Source: Clostridia bacterium (GTDB lineage Bacteria > Bacillota > Clostridia > Christensenellales > CAG-1252). From it: DNA of 63,600 bases. Under the pieces are notes generated by a model. The model ran no database searches, had not been told where the DNA came from, and saw nothing but the letters and a program-made list of their open reading frames with translations. Positions 7,334 to 16,450 of this stretch are shown in pieces. Every line of letters begins with the position of its first letter. The stretch's first letter is position 1. The position numbers and the translations under genes are program-made. The stretch covers positions 1 to 63,600 of the forward strand of contig JAFPXC010000015.1 in NCBI GenBank assembly GCA_017394805.1, read 5' to 3'.

Positions 7334-8159
7334 ACGTCTCACTCCATATTTTGAATTTTTGCAAGTTGTCGATCTTGCGGATAATGCGATGGCGGTCGTA
7401 ATCGACCACGAAGAAATAGGCCCGTAGGTACGCCGTCGCGCCCATGGCCAGCAAAGCCGCCGTCTGCAACGCCGTCCAAATGAGGTTTTCCCAACTGAAC
7501 TCGTTCAGCATCCGCACGCCGAAATAGCCGAACAAAAGGCCGCACCCTACCTTGGACAATATCTGTCCGAGGTCGCGCCGCCTTTCGTAGGCGTGTTTGT
7601 CGGGGCCGAAGTCGTACACGTCGTTGGGCTTACTGCCGTCCGCGGTCAACGCGCCCGCCGTCAACGGCGTCAATCGCAGCCTATCCGCTTTGCGCACCGC
7701 TTGTTTCTTCCGCCACGGCAGGCCTTTCACGGTCGTTTGCACGAGGTTTCCGTCTACCACTATCGTAAAGATACCCCTACAATATTCTTCGTATCGAATC
7801 CCCTGCCTCGCCAAAATGCGGCTCTTGCCGACCTTGAGGTTTTCCTCGTTTTTCATCTCGCACCAGCGGTCGAGTCGGTCGATCACGGGCACCACGGCTT
7901 CCACCGCTTGTTGGTGCAGTCTGACGGTAGACTGCACGCTTTCCTGCTTTTCGCCTTTCTCCAATCCCTGCAAACTCAACAATTTGCTTATCAAAAAGCC
8001 GAACGCGGCGCCCAAAGCGCCGTCCGCCAATATCTCCCACACGCTCTTTCCCGTCTCCACGACGGTGACGAAACTTCGGGACATATAGACCAACGCGATG
8101 AGCCCCACCACGATGAAAAAGACGTTCGAGCGCAGTTCGTTGCGCATTTTTTCGTTCAT
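7266..8159 (-). CDS. Multi-pass membrane protein of the phage-like operon
   Basis: This 297-aa protein has a hydrophobic segment at about 12-30 (VFFIVVGLIALVYM), a second weaker one at about 45-62, and a pair near 205-250 (GCGLLFGYFGVRML; TALQTAALLAMGATAYLRAYFFVV). A soluble middle domain of about 130 residues lies between them. It begins in an ATGA overlap with the 141-aa membrane gene and overlaps the next gene by 68 bases. No family recognised. Options are a lysis factor, a membrane channel for DNA entry or exit, or an accessory cargo protein. Confidence 0.7.
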   Translation of the reverse strand: MNEKMRNELRSNVFFIVVGLIALVYMSRSFVTVVETGKSVWEILADGALGAAFGFLISKLLSLQGLEKGEKQESVQSTVRLHQQAVEAVVPVIDRLDRWCEMKNEENLKVGKSRILARQGIRYEEYCRGIFTIVVDGNLVQTTVKGLPWRKKQAVRKADRLRLTPLTAGALTADGSKPNDVYDFGPDKHAYERRRDLGQILSKVGCGLLFGYFGVRMLNEFSWENLIWTALQTAALLAMGATAYLRAYFFVVDYDRHRIIRKIDNLQKFKIWSETYEKESSQMDEVVPRENGERMDG

Positions 8160-8581
8160 ACTCTACCGCTCGCCCCCTCTATCGCCTCTTTGACCGCCTC
8201 GGTCATCAGGTCTTTTTCTCTGTTCTGCTTGCATTTCGCGATGAGCGGGGCGGCGACGAGCGTCGCCAAACCCTCCCCCACCGCCATACACGTCACCAAG
8301 AGAGCCAAACTGTCCACCAACGGCCGCAACAGCCACAGCGAAGCGGCGGCGAGGGCATACCACACCACGCGTTTCACCTTTTTGGGCGTATGCCCCATAG
8401 CCTGCAACGCCACGAGCGTAGCGGCCACCGCGCCAAACACGGACAACGAACAGCACCTTGCCGCCGAGGCCGTATATACTTGCCAATCCAGCCCCACCGC
8501 CACCGCCACGGGGGCGAACGCCAAAATAGCGTACAGCACATAGCCGCCGATAAGCCGCATGTTACGATTCTCCGTTTTCAT
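8156..8581 (-). CDS. Small multi-pass membrane protein, holin-like
   Basis: This 141-aa protein has about four predicted membrane helices (GYVLYAILAFAPVAVAVGL; SVFGAVAATLVALQAM; VVWYALAAASLWLL; ALLVTCMAVGEGLATLVAAPLI) and a charged C-terminus (KCKQNREKDLMTEAVKEAIE). Size, helix number and charged tail are compatible with a holin, but no endolysin is seen nearby, so lysis is not established. The start at ATG 8581 follows GGGGGTG with good spacing and overlaps the previous gene by 20 bases. Confidence 0.7.
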   Translation of the reverse strand: MKTENRNMRLIGGYVLYAILAFAPVAVAVGLDWQVYTASAARCCSLSVFGAVAATLVALQAMGHTPKKVKRVVWYALAAASLWLLRPLVDSLALLVTCMAVGEGLATLVAAPLIAKCKQNREKDLMTEAVKEAIEGASGRV

Positions 8582-9125
8582 CGTTCACCCCCAATATGCG
8601 CGCGATTTCTTTCGCGTATCCGCTTTTTATAAGGTCCTTGTCGTTGCAAAACCCCACGGTCACGGCCCGCGCGATATCGTCCAACTTGCCGTACGCCTCG
8701 CCGTACGTTTCGCGCAAGGTCTCCTCCGCCGCCAGCACCTTGTCCAAAGCCTCGGCCAAATCGGCCGCCGCCTCGGTAAAGACCGCTCTCGTTTCCGCCA
8801 ATTCCGCCTGCGTCCGCGCCAATTCCTTTTGGCTTTCGCGCATACTTTCGCTGTCTTCGGTCAACGCCTTGTGCGCTTTTTTCACTTTCGCAACGGTCAC
8901 GGCCACGGCCGACGCCGCGCCCAACAGCACGCAGGCGTATTGCGCCGTCTTATCCAGCCACACCCGCACGAAATAGTCGGCGAAGGTCTCGTTTTCCTCC
9001 ATACGTAGGGCGTTATCCACTGCCTTTTCCGTTTCCGCCGTCTCCGCCGAGGCCACGGCCATCGGCGCCAAAGCGGCGCTCACCACGAGCGCCGCCAATA
9101 CTGTCAACCATACGATTTTCTTCAT
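8562..9125 (-). CDS. Secreted or membrane-anchored coiled-coil protein of the phage-like operon
   Basis: This 187-aa protein starts with a signal-peptide-like segment (basic MKK, hydrophobic core to about 22, then AVASAET as a possible cleavage site). A second hydrophobic segment (YACVLLGAASAVAVTVAKV, about 63-81) is followed by a long heptad-patterned helix (about 85-150, rich in A, E, L and R). Its topology would place a coiled coil next to the membrane, as in spanin-like or DNA-ejection proteins, but no family is recognised. It has a strong GGAGGGATAG site 9 bp after the LRR gene. Confidence 0.75.
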   Translation of the reverse strand: MKKIVWLTVLAALVVSAALAPMAVASAETAETEKAVDNALRMEENETFADYFVRVWLDKTAQYACVLLGAASAVAVTVAKVKKAHKALTEDSESMRESQKELARTQAELAETRAVFTEAAADLAEALDKVLAAEETLRETYGEAYGKLDDIARAVTVGFCNDKDLIKSGYAKEIARILGVNDENGES

Positions 9126-9134
9126 CTATCCCTC

Positions 9135-10151
9135 CTATATTGCCGTTTCGCTCACGTTCGAAAGCGTGGCGTAGTATCGGCCCGCCTCGCTGACCGTGGC
9201 GGACGCGCGCACCGTATGCGCGTAATCCTTGTACCAAGTCAAGGTATACGTACCCTCATACCCCGAAGCGGTTTGCGTAAGACTTGCGGGAAGCGTATCG
9301 CCCACGGCGCAATCCCGATAGGCAAACACTCTGTCCATATATTGCCTGAGCCCAGATGCAGGCGCGGTGATTACTTGCACGCGATAGGCCAACAAACTAT
9401 CCAAAGGGACGTGCATATTCAGTTTGGCTACGGTGCGATTCGAGATCATATATGGCCTAAGCGTCGTCGGCGCCACCTCATATCCACCCGAACCGTTCGG
9501 CTCGGCGTGGCGCAAAAAGACCATATGAAAGTCGACTTCGACCGACATATCCGTCCGATTCAAGTCAAACGCATAATCATTTATCTGCGCTGTCGTAGAC
9601 GGTATTTCCAAATAGGGCAATTTTGGTGCGCCAAACAAAAAGTATTCGCCCATTTTTACAATACCGCTCAATTCCATCTGCGTCAGATTTGTAGAGTTTT
9701 GGAAAAGGCTCAACGTATCAGACTGCCTGGGCAAATTGCAATATGCGGTCGTCAACTGTTTGTTGCCGGTAAAGGCGCTTTGGCCCAGCGAAGTTATATT
9801 ACGCCCGTCCACGTACAAGGTTCGCATACCCGACATGCCGAACGCATACGTACCTATGCGCGTAAACGACGACGTGATAATGACGTTTCGCAGCATACTG
9901 TTTCGATAGAACAAATAGTCCAACACGTCCGTTATTCTCCCTTCACCCACCGTCTCCGGCGTAAAATCAAAGGAATGTCCGTTGCACATTTCGATAATGG
10001 GATTCGTACTTTCCGAGGTCACGTTCACACGGTCGAAGTAGTCCAGCCCATAGTCGCTCGGAGAGTAAACGTGCGGATCCACCGTATGCACTTCCAATTC
10101 GCCCGTGCGATAGGCGGTATTCCTCTCGTTTACGTTGGTTTTGCCTATCAT
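9135..10151 (-). CDS. LRR_5 (BspA-like) phage-associated surface protein, candidate receptor-binding protein
   Basis: This 338-aa protein has irregular BspA-type leucine-rich repeats at about 70-200: ITSSFTRIGTYAFGMSGMRTL, NITSLGQSAFTGNKQL and TTAQINDYAFDLN fit the I-x-x-x-AF-x-x-x-x-x-L pattern. A C-terminal beta-rich domain follows (TASGYEGTYTLTWYKDY...SEAGRYYATLSNV, about 290-335), like modules of surface proteins. BspA-type LRRs are usual on cell-surface proteins of gut bacteria, not virions. In the tail-fibre position it may bind host surface structures, an inference. Start ATG 10151 overlaps the preceding stop (ATGA). Its base composition looks less GC-rich than neighbours, suggesting later acquisition. 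Confidence 0.8.
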   Translation of the reverse strand: MIGKTNVNERNTAYRTGELEVHTVDPHVYSPSDYGLDYFDRVNVTSESTNPIIEMCNGHSFDFTPETVGEGRITDVLDYLFYRNSMLRNVIITSSFTRIGTYAFGMSGMRTLYVDGRNITSLGQSAFTGNKQLTTAYCNLPRQSDTLSLFQNSTNLTQMELSGIVKMGEYFLFGAPKLPYLEIPSTTAQINDYAFDLNRTDMSVEVDFHMVFLRHAEPNGSGGYEVAPTTLRPYMISNRTVAKLNMHVPLDSLLAYRVQVITAPASGLRQYMDRVFAYRDCAVGDTLPASLTQTASGYEGTYTLTWYKDYAHTVRASATVSEAGRYYATLSNVSETAI

Positions 10152-10978
10152 TCGACCACCTCCGTCGCCTCCGCGACCACCCGCACCGTGCCGTCAACCG
10201 ATTCCACCGTTGCGGTAGCCGAGGCGGCGTACGCCGTGCCGTTGACCGCAAAAGCGGACAACGTATACCCACTTTGCGCTACCACCGAGATATGCAAGGT
10301 CGCACCCACGGTCACAAAATCGCCATCCGCATACGTTTTGCCCGTAGCGTCCCGCACCGTCACGTTCGCTCCTATCGCCCGTATCAGCACAGTGTAATAG
10401 GTGGGCACCGAGCACACGAGATTTTCCACAGTCACGATCTCCTCTATTGCTTCTGTCGCATAGATTTCCACGCCGCCCGCCACACAGCGACAAAACGTCG
10501 CCAGTTGCGGTTTTACCGCGTCGTCGGGGGCGAAGCACAATTCGGGTATCATGCGCTCCGTCACCCCCGTCAAAGGGATGAACGCTTTATATCCATACGT
10601 CCCCACCACAGTCGCCAGCGCCGCCCAATCGGCGGACGCCACCGATAGGTTGCTAAAATAGAGCCTCAGCACGTTGCCCACTCGGTCGACGTATCTCGTC
10701 AACCCCAAGGTCGAGGGAACGTGTGTGCGGTCGATATTCTCTTCCACGCGGTCGCACACCATTTCTTTGTCAAACTTGGCGTCTATATCGTGATTCGCCT
10801 CCACGCGCATACGCTCCATTTCGGACAGCAGCGAATTATCCTCGTCTACCAAGGCCGTATAAAACATTTTCTTCACCTGCGCAGCGGGCATACCGTCATC
10901 CGACGGCCGCGTTCCGTGCGCAAAAGGCGTTTTACGCAATATCGCCATTTTCGTATTTTCAGAAGTTTTTTCTATCAA
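10148..10978 (-). CDS. Phage structural protein with a C-terminal bacterial-repeat-like domain
   Basis: This 276-aa protein is not recognised as a whole. Residues 1-200 contain a charged helical stretch (DEDNSLLSEMERMRVEANHDID) and mixed structure. The last about 70 residues (GANVTVRDATGKTYADGDFVTVGA, then TLHISVVAQSGYTLSAFAVNG) look like an InlB B-repeat or 'bacterial repeat' beta domain, common on surface and fibre proteins. Start choice: TTG at 10978 overlaps the tail protein stop (TTGA) and has GGGGG seven bases upstream; ATG at 10948 is the alternative and has no clear site. It lies between the large tail protein and the LRR protein, so a baseplate or fibre-adaptor role is plausible. Confidence 0.75.
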   Translation of the reverse strand: MIEKTSENTKMAILRKTPFAHGTRPSDDGMPAAQVKKMFYTALVDEDNSLLSEMERMRVEANHDIDAKFDKEMVCDRVEENIDRTHVPSTLGLTRYVDRVGNVLRLYFSNLSVASADWAALATVVGTYGYKAFIPLTGVTERMIPELCFAPDDAVKPQLATFCRCVAGGVEIYATEAIEEIVTVENLVCSVPTYYTVLIRAIGANVTVRDATGKTYADGDFVTVGATLHISVVAQSGYTLSAFAVNGTAYAASATATVESVDGTVRVVAEATEVVE

Positions 10979-13905
10979 TCCGATACCCCCTTTGCGGGTT
11001 GCAGATAGCCGTACCGCAAGCACACGCCGCGTATGGCCATATCCCCCGCTTTATTAGATTCGATTTTCCACGTCAGGTTGCGAAAGCGTGCCTTACAGCG
11101 CACGGTATACGCTCGCGGAAAATCGCCGTCGAACGTAAATCCGGCGAAGTCCAACCAGTCGTATCGCAACTCGTTGATGCCGAAAATCTCGCGTTCGTTC
11201 TGTGTCAGCGACGTTCGCACGGCCAAAGTGGCTTTTCCGTCTTTTCGGCTCTCCACTTCCACCGTAACCGACTTCAACACTTTGGTAATATCGGGCGTAT
11301 CCAAAGCGTTCGCGCAAGACGCGTAGACCGCACACACGGGTTTACGCTTTACGATCCTCGCCGTCAGCACCGAGGGCAACGCGCCCCCGTACACCGTCAC
11401 CGCGCTTCCGTCCGCCATTTTCAGCCCGCACGCGCAATCCTCGGGGGCGGTCGCGGTCACCTTGCGCCCCTTCAAATCGCATACCACGTGCGTCACGCCT
11501 TGCGCTATCGCCACCGCTTGCCCGTTTTCGTCCGCCAAGGCAAAGCGGCACTTTCCCCAATCAACGTCCTTCACGTACACGCTGTCGCCCAACGTGCCGC
11601 CTATCGCCAAACGCACTTCTTCGTCCTCGTACACGTGCAAAATGGCTTCGCTATCCACATAGACGCACCCGTCGCCCACGTCGAGAGGCGTCGCCAGCAC
11701 CGCATACACCGATTGATTCAGGTAAAACTCGTCGCCTTCCTCCACCGCGAGCGCCTCGTCAAAGGTCACGCTTCCGTCCGACGCGTCCACGGTCAACTGT
11801 CCCTCCTCGGTGTCCTCGAAAGTCACGTCCTCGTAGTCCTCGCCGAACGTGCACAATCGGCCGTCCACCGTGCCGAAGGATAGGGCGTCGCCCGATGTGT
11901 ACCATACGCGCACGCCTTCGATGGCGTACTTGGTCCACTCGTAATTGCTGTCGCTGTCCATAGCCAATCGGTAGCGGCTGTCGCCCACGAACACCTCGCG
12001 CCCGTTACTCGCGTAATAGCGCAGGTCGTGTACCGTCGCGCGGCTTTCCTCGCCGAACAGGACGCCCTCGATGGGCGCGGACAAGCGCATCGCCTTCTTG
12101 TCGTCCGTCAACGCGTTGGTCATCACGCGATACAGTCCGTTCTCGGCGAGATACAGCACGTCCGAGTCGAGATAGCCCGCCGTACCGTCTGCGGACGGCT
12201 TGGGCAAAGTCGCCGTTCGCGTCAACGCAAACACGGCGCGTTTCGTCCGATAGACGTCCCCGTCTATTTCCGTCTGCTCGGTCACCCACTCGCCCACGCG
12301 CCAAAACGCGTTGGGTCCGCTCCCGTTTTTCACCACGGTCAACAAGCCGTCGTGCGTCGCGAGGTAGGTTGCCACGGTGCCGCTCGTACTCAATTTGCAG
12401 TACCCGTCGGGGGCAAAATACGTCCATTCGCCGCTTTCGCTGTGGTAATCCACGGCGGCGTTTTTCTCTTCTCCGCTCACGAACAAGCGGTCGCGGTTAC
12501 CGCCCACGCCGTACACGACGCTCACCCTTCCCTTGCCTATTTTTTCGGCGTTATAGCGTTCGTCGCGATACTTGTACCGCACGACGATATTGTCTTGGTC
12601 GGTGGGTGCCGTCGTTGCCTCGGTAAAGGTGATCGTCGCGTTTCGGTAGTCCACTTCGCCCCAAACTTCGGCCCCGCACAGCAATTCGGACGTCAGCACG
12701 GGTAGCGTGCCGAACGCTTCGGTTTGGGCAAAGACATCGCCTATGCTGCTCACCACGCCGAAATCGGACGGAAACGTGATACTGTTTTCGTAGAAGGTCA
12801 CCGTATAATCGGCAAAAATACTCTCGCGCGAGGCCACGCCGACCACTTGAAAGGCACTTGCCGTTTTCAGCACCAGCACCGCCGTATTCCAGCCGCTCGA
12901 CGTGATCGACGAACTCTGCCACCGCAGATACCCGCCGCTCGCGTTGATTTCATAAAACCCGATCTTGCTCGGCAAAAAGTGCAGCGACTCCACGCCCGAT
13001 ATACTCGTATGCACCAGCGACAGTTGCACGCCCGACAAGTCGTCGCCCGTCACCGGCTCCCGCGCCATCGTTCCCGTGCGCCTACTCAAGATACTGTAAT
13101 GGCGCACAGCCCCGTTCTCCTCTCGGTCCACTTCTATTTCCACCTGCCCGTCGGGGTCGGCGTGCTGCGCGTCCAACCGATAGGTAGCCGTTCCCGCGGG
13201 CGTTCCGTACAAGGTATTCTTGCGCCACCCCGTCAGCATATTGGGCTGTTCGGCCTTGCGCCCCTCTTGCGCCAATTCGATTCGGCGATAATAGGTCACG
13301 CCCGTCTGGGGCGTCACGGTCTCCCCGTCCAGATCGACTTCTTCGTAATTCTCGCCGACGCGCACGTAAAACACGCCTACCGAATCCTCGTCCACCGTCG
13401 CCTCGCGATATTCGTACCGCGTTTCGCTTCGTATCCCCACCGCCGTCGTCGGCACATAGGTATCTTCTTCGTCTTCCACTCTCCGCAGTTCCACCGAGTC
13501 GCCCACGCGTTTCAGCACGAGATAATCCCCGCACCCCACCACGTAGGCTCTGTCCTCGTGTTCGTACACGGCTATCGGTCTGTCCTCCAAATCGGCGAGG
13601 CGCACGCGATAGTCGGCCGCACCCGACAAAGTGATATCGCGGTAGTTCTCGCGGCAGTCTTCCCTGTCTTTCTCTCGCAGAAAAAAACGCGTGCCGGCAT
13701 ACACCAAAACGTAGGCCTGCCCTCCTATCCGCACGTCGAACACGCCGTTAATCGCCCCGTCGAACTTCACCGTCTGGCGGTAGCCGTTGCGCTTCCGCAC
13801 CACGCCGCGGTCGAGGTAGACGTTTTCGGCTTTTTCCGCGTGGCGTCCGTCCGCCACGTCGGCTTGCCCGCGCATATTTATCCATCTCACGCACCTATCC
13901 GTCAT
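10975..13905 (-). CDS. Large phage tail/DNA-stabilisation protein (podovirus-hub-like)
   Basis: This 976-aa protein is the longest in the cluster. The N-terminus (WINMRGQADVADGRHAEKAE, then NVYLDRGVVRKRNGYRQ at about 8-45) has the N-x-x-x-G-x-A-x-x-x-A-x-N-x-x-x-D-x-G-x-x-R-x-R-G pattern of podovirus tail-hub or packaged-DNA-stabilisation proteins. The rest is mostly beta-structure (many alternating V/T/Y strands), consistent with a propeller-like nozzle. No tape-measure protein exists in the cluster, which supports a short-tailed particle. The start at ATG 13905 has GGAGG four bases upstream and overlaps the adaptor gene stop (ATGA). Confidence 0.75.
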   Translation of the reverse strand: MTDRCVRWINMRGQADVADGRHAEKAENVYLDRGVVRKRNGYRQTVKFDGAINGVFDVRIGGQAYVLVYAGTRFFLREKDREDCRENYRDITLSGAADYRVRLADLEDRPIAVYEHEDRAYVVGCGDYLVLKRVGDSVELRRVEDEEDTYVPTTAVGIRSETRYEYREATVDEDSVGVFYVRVGENYEEVDLDGETVTPQTGVTYYRRIELAQEGRKAEQPNMLTGWRKNTLYGTPAGTATYRLDAQHADPDGQVEIEVDREENGAVRHYSILSRRTGTMAREPVTGDDLSGVQLSLVHTSISGVESLHFLPSKIGFYEINASGGYLRWQSSSITSSGWNTAVLVLKTASAFQVVGVASRESIFADYTVTFYENSITFPSDFGVVSSIGDVFAQTEAFGTLPVLTSELLCGAEVWGEVDYRNATITFTEATTAPTDQDNIVVRYKYRDERYNAEKIGKGRVSVVYGVGGNRDRLFVSGEEKNAAVDYHSESGEWTYFAPDGYCKLSTSGTVATYLATHDGLLTVVKNGSGPNAFWRVGEWVTEQTEIDGDVYRTKRAVFALTRTATLPKPSADGTAGYLDSDVLYLAENGLYRVMTNALTDDKKAMRLSAPIEGVLFGEESRATVHDLRYYASNGREVFVGDSRYRLAMDSDSNYEWTKYAIEGVRVWYTSGDALSFGTVDGRLCTFGEDYEDVTFEDTEEGQLTVDASDGSVTFDEALAVEEGDEFYLNQSVYAVLATPLDVGDGCVYVDSEAILHVYEDEEVRLAIGGTLGDSVYVKDVDWGKCRFALADENGQAVAIAQGVTHVVCDLKGRKVTATAPEDCACGLKMADGSAVTVYGGALPSVLTARIVKRKPVCAVYASCANALDTPDITKVLKSVTVEVESRKDGKATLAVRTSLTQNEREIFGINELRYDWLDFAGFTFDGDFPRAYTVRCKARFRNLTWKIESNKAGDMAIRGVCLRYGYLQPAKGVSD

Positions 13906-14522
13906 AGTTCCTCCCACCTATAGGTACACCGCAATCGCGGCATATCGTTTTCTTCGCTCGTTACGGACGCTTTTACGCCTTGTTCGAAGTAATCACGCGC
14001 CCGTTTGGCCAAGACGGCGTCCTCTTCCTCCGTCAATTCGCTCTTCACGAAGTACGGTATCAATACGGCCAGATCCGACGGAACGCCCAATTCGGTCTCG
14101 TCCGCGCACATGGGTTCGAGCAACTCGAGGGTTTCTCTGTACGTCAGCACATACTCGGCTTCGGACGAATAAAAGGGAACGACTAAGTCGTTCCCTTCCC
14201 TACGGTATGGATGCGCCGCATAACCGTCCTCCGTCTTCTCCCACAATTCCAAAACTTCGTCCAAGCGCTCAACGGCAGTCAAATCGTAGGTTGCCACCGT
14301 ACCCGTCACCACGGGCGCCGCCAAGGTCGTACTTGACGGCCTCAGCGCCCCCAACGCCCGCATCCGCGCCAAAGCTCGGTTGACGCTTGCTTCCAGCCCC
14401 GTCAAATAGCAGGCGTATTGCGGATTTTGGTACAATTCGACGAGATCGAGGTTTTCCAATATTTCCCCATTCGTCACCCCCATCATTCTGAGGGTCTCAC
14501 GGCGTACCGTACCGACGTTCAT
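13902..14522 (-). CDS. Head-to-tail adaptor-like phage protein
   Basis: This 206-aa mainly helical protein begins TVRRETLRMMGVTNGEI, with ENLDLVELYQNPQYACYLTG following, and contains SDLAVLIPYFVKSELTEEED near 160-180. Both resemble adaptor proteins (gp6/gp4-type connectors) that sit under the portal. It follows the putative decoration-type protein and precedes the tail hub, the expected adaptor position. Its ATG lies one base after the upstream TAG, without a strong ribosome site, so expression is probably by reinitiation. Family assignment is by pattern and position only. Confidence 0.7.
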   Translation of the reverse strand: MNVGTVRRETLRMMGVTNGEILENLDLVELYQNPQYACYLTGLEASVNRALARMRALGALRPSSTTLAAPVVTGTVATYDLTAVERLDEVLELWEKTEDGYAAHPYRREGNDLVVPFYSSEAEYVLTYRETLELLEPMCADETELGVPSDLAVLIPYFVKSELTEEEDAVLAKRARDYFEQGVKASVTSEENDMPRLRCTYRWEEL

Positions 14523-14523
14523 A

Positions 14524-14946
14524 CTACATCACCAGATGGAACACGCGCACTTTCACGTTCGCGGTGCTACTCGTCACGAACACTTTGTTCACGATAGAGG
14601 TCGAGGGAGACTCGCTCTTCATCTCGCCTTCGTCCTTCACGTACTTGCAACAGCCGCTTTCGATCTGGATAACGGCGCTAGACGCAGGCCCCAGCGTAAA
14701 CTTCGGCTCGAACGAACTCGCATTCAAGCCGTTGCCCGCCTTCACGCGCACCTCCGAAGGATGCACGTCGGAAGAATTGATCACCATCAAGAGATAGCGG
14801 CTGTCCTTATCCGGCATATCCACGATCGCGCCGTACCCTTTACTGCTGCCCGCCGCCGACACGCCCACGGTGATGTCCTCGTCGCCCAGGACGGTTTTCC
14901 ACGAATTGACCTTTTTGAGTTCGACGTTCTTTACTACTGCAAACAT
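14524..14946 (-). CDS. Small beta-rich phage structural protein, possible decoration protein
   Basis: This 140-aa protein follows the major capsid gene after 13 bp and has a perfect GGAGGTG site. The sequence alternates strands and turns (VGVSAAGSSKGYGAIVDMPD, FTLGPASSAVIQIESG, STANVKVRVFHLVM), suggesting a beta-sandwich. Its size and position after the capsid gene fit a head-decoration or minor-capsid protein. No family was recognised. Confidence 0.75.
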   Translation of the reverse strand: MFAVVKNVELKKVNSWKTVLGDEDITVGVSAAGSSKGYGAIVDMPDKDSRYLLMVINSSDVHPSEVRVKAGNGLNASSFEPKFTLGPASSAVIQIESGCCKYVKDEGEMKSESPSTSIVNKVFVTSSTANVKVRVFHLVM

Positions 14947-14959
14947 ATCCTACACCTCC

Positions 14960-15832
14960 TTAATATTTGACGTTGTACACCACCAACTCCTTGGGGCGCA
15001 CGATACGCGCGTCGAAGAGGATAAATCCCTTCACGGCGTCCACGAATTTCTTTTCGGGTCTATAAGCCTCGGTATGCGTCAAAGGCTTGACGAACGCGAT
15101 GGCTCTCTTGGTACGCGCCATCACGGTCTCGTATTCGGCGGTCGTACCGTTCACGGTCAAGTCGTGCTTGGCCACGTTATTCGATACCTTGATCTTCATA
15201 CCGTTGTAGTAGTACACCCTACCCGACTTCAGTATCTGACTGTTGTCGGTGTCGGCGGTACGGTACTCCTTGCGGAACTTCGTGAAGAATTTAGGACCGA
15301 CGGTTACCACGATTTCCGTCTGGTCGGACACGTCGTTCTGTAGCAAGGTCAACTGCATCTCGTCCAGAATATCGAGCACGTTCTTTTCGCCCGTGCTTGC
15401 CGCACCCGTCACGCAGGTGGTGCTACCGAGGACGTTGGCCTCGGCGGACAAAGCCATCGAGGCGATGTAGCGGTCCACTTCGTTGGCCAACCCTTCGGTG
15501 GTCTCTTCCTGCAACGCTTCCACCACGCCGTCCAAAGCCTGCGCCTTGTCGATATCGCCGATTTCGTAGTTATAGTAGGCAATATGATTGATGGGCATCA
15601 CGATAGACGTGCTCGCCACGGTCTCGGGCGAAGCGATCTCACCGCTCGCCTGGTCGCGGGACAGACTGCGTATGGTGGGTTTGGCGATACCCGTAATGGT
15701 CACGGACTCGCCCATGCGTTTCACGTCGCCCTCGTACTTACGGTAGCAATCCTCCGCAAACACGCACTTACGTTCGAGGTCGCGGTTGATACCCGCTTCC
15801 CATACTGCCGGTATAAAATTGGAATAACTCAT
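14960..15832 (-). CDS. Major capsid protein (P22-coat-like, HK97 fold)
   Basis: This 290-aa protein begins MSYSNFIPAVWEAGINRDLE and continues KCVFAEDCYRKYEGDVKRMGESVTI. That is the usual opening of P22 gp5-type coat proteins (short N-arm, FIPxxWxAxIxxxL...). The middle has EVDRYIASMA and DILDEMQLTLLQNDV, and the end has RPEKKFVDAVKGFILFDARIV, then RPKELVVY, the closing strand of the HK97 A-domain. Many copies would form the icosahedral shell. It has a strong AAGGAGG site and lies 13 bp after the scaffold gene, the standard scaffold-capsid order. Confidence 0.85.
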   Translation of the reverse strand: MSYSNFIPAVWEAGINRDLERKCVFAEDCYRKYEGDVKRMGESVTITGIAKPTIRSLSRDQASGEIASPETVASTSIVMPINHIAYYNYEIGDIDKAQALDGVVEALQEETTEGLANEVDRYIASMALSAEANVLGSTTCVTGAASTGEKNVLDILDEMQLTLLQNDVSDQTEIVVTVGPKFFTKFRKEYRTADTDNSQILKSGRVYYYNGMKIKVSNNVAKHDLTVNGTTAEYETVMARTKRAIAFVKPLTHTEAYRPEKKFVDAVKGFILFDARIVRPKELVVYNVKY

Positions 15833-15845
15833 TTATTTCCTCCTT

Positions 15846-16433
15846 CTATTTCAATCTTTTCAGGGACTTTTGCACTTTGTCCCAATGTTCTTCGATGAAT
15901 TTTGCGCTCATCGACTGCATTTCCGCGAGCGAATAGTATTCGCCCTCTCCTACGGCGGATGCGCCTTTCAGGCTACCCGTCGCGTTGGCCCTCGCCGCGT
16001 CGCGGCGCTCCTTGCCGATAAGACTTTTATTGAGGCGCATATATCCGCGATAGATATCCGCCAAAGGCGTCTTCCCCACTTTCCCCTCGGCGTAGGACAG
16101 GAAGTCTTCGTCCGCAAACAACGCCTCTTTGTCGAGGTCGGGATAGGCCTTATCGAAGGCCTCGCCGTCGGCGCGGTACCATTCGTCCGTACCCGCTTCG
16201 GGCATTTTTCCCTGCGAAGCGTCGGCGTCGCCCGTCGGGGCGGCTTCTTCCTCTTCGGCTACCGAGCCTTTCGCGTCTTCCTCTTTCGCGCATTCGACGC
16301 TCGCCCTCTCGTCCTCTTTACCATTGATTTCCTCTCCGCATTCGGGTGCGCCTTGCTGCCGCTCTTGGCTGCAATTATCCGCACCCGTACCCCCGTTTTC
16401 CGCGCAAACGGCGCTCTTTTCACTCTCTTCCAT
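15846..16433 (-). CDS. Acidic scaffolding-like protein
   Basis: This 195-aa protein is strongly acidic in residues 1-90 (E, D, A and G rich, likely disordered) and has a helical basic C-terminus (SLAEMQSMSAKFIEEHWDKV, then QKSLKRLK). Phage scaffolding proteins use just such a charged C-terminal helix to bind the coat protein during procapsid assembly. It is directly upstream of the capsid gene. It has a strong AGGAGG site. An intrinsic terminator lies only about 20 bp upstream of its start, so transcription must read through from the promoter far upstream or start at an unseen site. Confidence 0.8.
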   Translation of the reverse strand: MEESEKSAVCAENGGTGADNCSQERQQGAPECGEEINGKEDERASVECAKEEDAKGSVAEEEEAAPTGDADASQGKMPEAGTDEWYRADGEAFDKAYPDLDKEALFADEDFLSYAEGKVGKTPLADIYRGYMRLNKSLIGKERRDAARANATGSLKGASAVGEGEYYSLAEMQSMSAKFIEEHWDKVQKSLKRLK

Positions 16434-16450
16434 ACCTGTTCCTCCTATTC

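Noticed and set aside
8156..8581. Confident holin call
   Set aside because: Size and helices fit, but there is no endolysin and no family match, so only 'holin-like' is used.
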